Shown here piece after piece: positions 4,597-5,635 of a DNA stretch of 5,635 nt; within the stretch, counting starts at the first letter, position 1; every line of letters starts with the position of its first letter. This stretch comes from Candidatus Muproteobacteria bacterium RIFCSPHIGHO2_01_FULL_65_16. Lineage in GTDB: Bacteria > Pseudomonadota > Gammaproteobacteria > Acidiferrobacterales > Sulfurifustaceae. Location of the stretch: NCBI GenBank assembly GCA_001785175.1, contig MFSY01000084.1, positions 1 to 5,635 on the forward strand. The letters are read 5' to 3'. The position numbers and the translations under genes were made by a program. Below the pieces are notes generated by a model. The model was not told the DNA's origin. It was given only the letters and a program-made list of their open reading frames with translations, and made no database searches.

Positions 4597-5526
4597 TCAG
4601 GCCGGCCCACGATCCGCCTGTTCCCGGACCCGATCCAGGAATCCGCGCATGGCGGCGGCGGCCGCGCGCGGCTCGTCGAGCATGCGCCCGATGAGGTTGA
4701 AAAGCGGGTACGGGCCGGTGTCGAACAGTCTCCGCGCCCGGACCGTCGCCAGCGTGTGCACGCCCTCGCCGCGCGGCGCCTCCTCCGCGCCGCGCGCGAG
4801 CCGGCGGCCGAGCTCGTGGTGGTGCGACCCCGCGCTGGTGGCGGTGGTGATTAAGTCACCGAGGCCGGCGAGGTGGTAGGGCGTGCCGGCGGCGCCGCCG
4901 AGACCGCGCACGATGCGGTCAATCTCCTGCAGGGCGGCGACCGCGAGATAGCCGCGCATGTTGTCGCCGAGCCCGAGCTCGTCGGCGGCGCCGAACAGGA
5001 TGGCGTAGACGTTTTTCAACACCGCGGACCAGGAGATCCCCGTGACGTCCGCGGTGTAGTCAAGGGTCAGCGGCGTGTCGCGGAAAAGGGCGCGCGCCCG
5101 GACGCAGTCGTCGCGCCGGGCGGCGCCGCACTGGGCGAACGCCGGTTTTCCGGCGCGGATCTCCTCGGCGATCATGGGGCCGTAGAGCACGGCGCCGGAC
5201 GCGCGCCCCGCGAGCGCCTGCGTCAGCGCCTGGGCCGCGGTGCGGCCCTCGTCGTCCACGCCCTTGGCGATGCTGAGGCAGACGCAGGACTCCCGCAGCG
5301 CCGGCCGGAGGCGCGCGGCGAGCTCGAAGTGGGGACCGGCGGGCAGGCAGAACAGCACGAAGTCGCTTTGCGCCGCCGCGGCCTCGAGGTCCATGGGCCG
5401 GGCGCCGCCCTGGGGGCGGCGTTCCCATATAAGGAGCGCGTGCCGCGGCCGCAGCAGGTATTCCATGGCCCGGCCCATCTCGCCGTGGCCGAGGATAAGA
5501 ACTTGGAATTTATTGTTTGTTGTCAC
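4597..5526 (-). CDS. gpsA: GpsA-like NAD(P)-dependent glycerol-3-phosphate dehydrogenase
   Basis: GpsA reduces dihydroxyacetone phosphate to sn-glycerol 3-phosphate in the cytosol for phospholipid synthesis. The 309-residue product has the N-terminal dinucleotide fold (ILGHGEMGRA, 11-20), AKG with the conserved Lys (K88), GPMIAEE (116-122), and the C-terminal catalytic part: LKN (K171, N172), GLGDN (185-189), AGLGDLITTAT (220-230, with D224 and T228), and EGVHTL (254-259). Fold and the main catalytic residues are therefore kept. Two features are unusual. It is about 20-30 residues shorter than typical GpsA (330-340), and the gap is in the Rossmann domain between IWERR (33-37) and the DFVLFCLPA strand (55-63), where the family carries a substrate-side loop with a YLP-type motif. 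In addition, the SRNR segment that binds phosphate and cofactor is SHHH (234-237). It may be a divergent paralogue with another substrate or cofactor preference. The start is GTG; an in-frame stop lies 10 codons upstream, no ATG lies before the GxGxxG motif, and no Shine-Dalgarno sequence is visible. Confidence 0.85.
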   Translation of the reverse strand: MTTNNKFQVLILGHGEMGRAMEYLLRPRHALLIWERRPQGGARPMDLEAAAAQSDFVLFCLPAGPHFELAARLRPALRESCVCLSIAKGVDDEGRTAAQALTQALAGRASGAVLYGPMIAEEIRAGKPAFAQCGAARRDDCVRARALFRDTPLTLDYTADVTGISWSAVLKNVYAILFGAADELGLGDNMRGYLAVAALQEIDRIVRGLGGAAGTPYHLAGLGDLITTATSAGSHHHELGRRLARGAEEAPRGEGVHTLATVRARRLFDTGPYPLFNLIGRMLDEPRAAAAAMRGFLDRVREQADRGPA

Positions 5527-5545
5527 CGGGAAAACGTGGTGTTGA

Positions 5546-5562
5546 GCCGCCCTTCAGGCGGC
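5546..5562. repeat. Hairpin 1 upstream of the GpsA-like gene
   Basis: GCCGCC, a 5-base loop and GGCGGC form a perfect 6 bp GC-only stem. It lies 19 bases upstream of the GTG start of the GpsA-like gene, so it would be in the leader of any transcript starting further upstream. Confidence 0.65.
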
Positions 5563-5571
5563 GTGTTACTT

Positions 5572-5588
5572 GTGGGTGGCTGACCCAC
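5572..5588. repeat. Hairpin 2 upstream of the GpsA-like gene
   Basis: GTGGGT (5572-5577), a 5-base loop and ACCCAC (5583-5588) form a 6 bp stem, the same architecture and length (17 bases) as the hairpin at 5546-5562 but with a different sequence. Confidence 0.65.
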
Positions 5589-5592
5589 GGCA

Positions 5593-5628
5593 GGTGACTT
5601 TTCTTTGCGCGGCCGAAGAAAAGTCACC
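5593..5628. repeat. Hairpin 3: GGTGACTTTTCTT inverted repeat
   Basis: GGTGACTTTTCTT (5593-5605) and AAGAAAAGTCACC (5616-5628) are exact reverse complements, 13 bp arms with a 10-base GC-rich loop. The element resembles a dispersed gammaproteobacterial repeat (recalled from memory). It may extend past the right edge, since AAAAGAA follows. It could act as a bidirectional terminator between the GpsA-like gene and whatever lies beyond the window. Confidence 0.8.
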
Positions 5629-5635
5629 AAAAGAA

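Noticed and set aside
4873..5583. Plus-strand open frame (236 codons) opposite the GpsA-like gene
   Set aside because: Low-complexity Gly/Ala/Arg product and no family features; the minus strand is a recognisable dehydrogenase.

Overview
The window is GC-rich (coding regions strongly so), and all four genes I can support lie on the minus strand. In transcription order, from the right edge to the left, they are: a GpsA-like glycerol-3-phosphate dehydrogenase (5526-4597), a Rep-type superfamily 1A helicase homologue (4500-2452), a GGDEF-EAL cyclic-di-GMP protein (2123-795) and a small two-helix membrane protein of unknown function (783-91). Rep-type helicases with this C-terminus are typical of gammaproteobacteria and some betaproteobacteria. 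Together with the base composition and the hairpin repeats this suggests a gammaproteobacterium of an environmental lineage. The lineage is inference; no marker gene is present.

The right edge (5546-5628) holds three consecutive hairpins that lie close upstream of the GTG start of the GpsA-like gene. The GpsA-like and Rep-like genes are separated by about 96 bases without a convincing terminator and may be co-transcribed, although an extended -10-like motif sits just in front of the TTG start of the Rep-like gene. A 328-base non-coding stretch (2124-2451) follows, made largely of two inverted-repeat elements. The GGDEF-EAL gene and the membrane protein gene come next, 11 bases apart, and probably form a two-gene unit. 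The left edge (1-90) carries a nine-unit heptamer repeat and a half copy of the hairpin element found at 2291-2370, so the GGDEF-EAL/membrane protein pair is bracketed by copies of one repeat family.

The most notable result is that three of the four proteins are well-preserved reading frames with changed functional residues. The Rep-like protein keeps its ATP-binding residues (Q motif, Walker A, motif IV and VI arginines) but has lost nearly every residue that contacts single-stranded DNA (motifs Ia, Ib, III and IVa), and its Walker B glutamate is aspartate. It looks like a pseudo-helicase rather than a decaying gene. The GpsA-like protein is short and has three histidines where the family has Arg-Asn-Arg. 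The GGDEF domain keeps its GGDEF motif but has Ser at the first metal-binding Asp and lacks the I-site Asp, while the EAL domain has all catalytic residues plus a duplicated copy of its last catalytic loop. These comparisons rest on remembered family consensus and the E. coli Rep, human GPD1, PleD and RocR residues; no alignment or search was run. I found no CRISPR array, tRNA, rRNA, transposase or recognisable defence operon.
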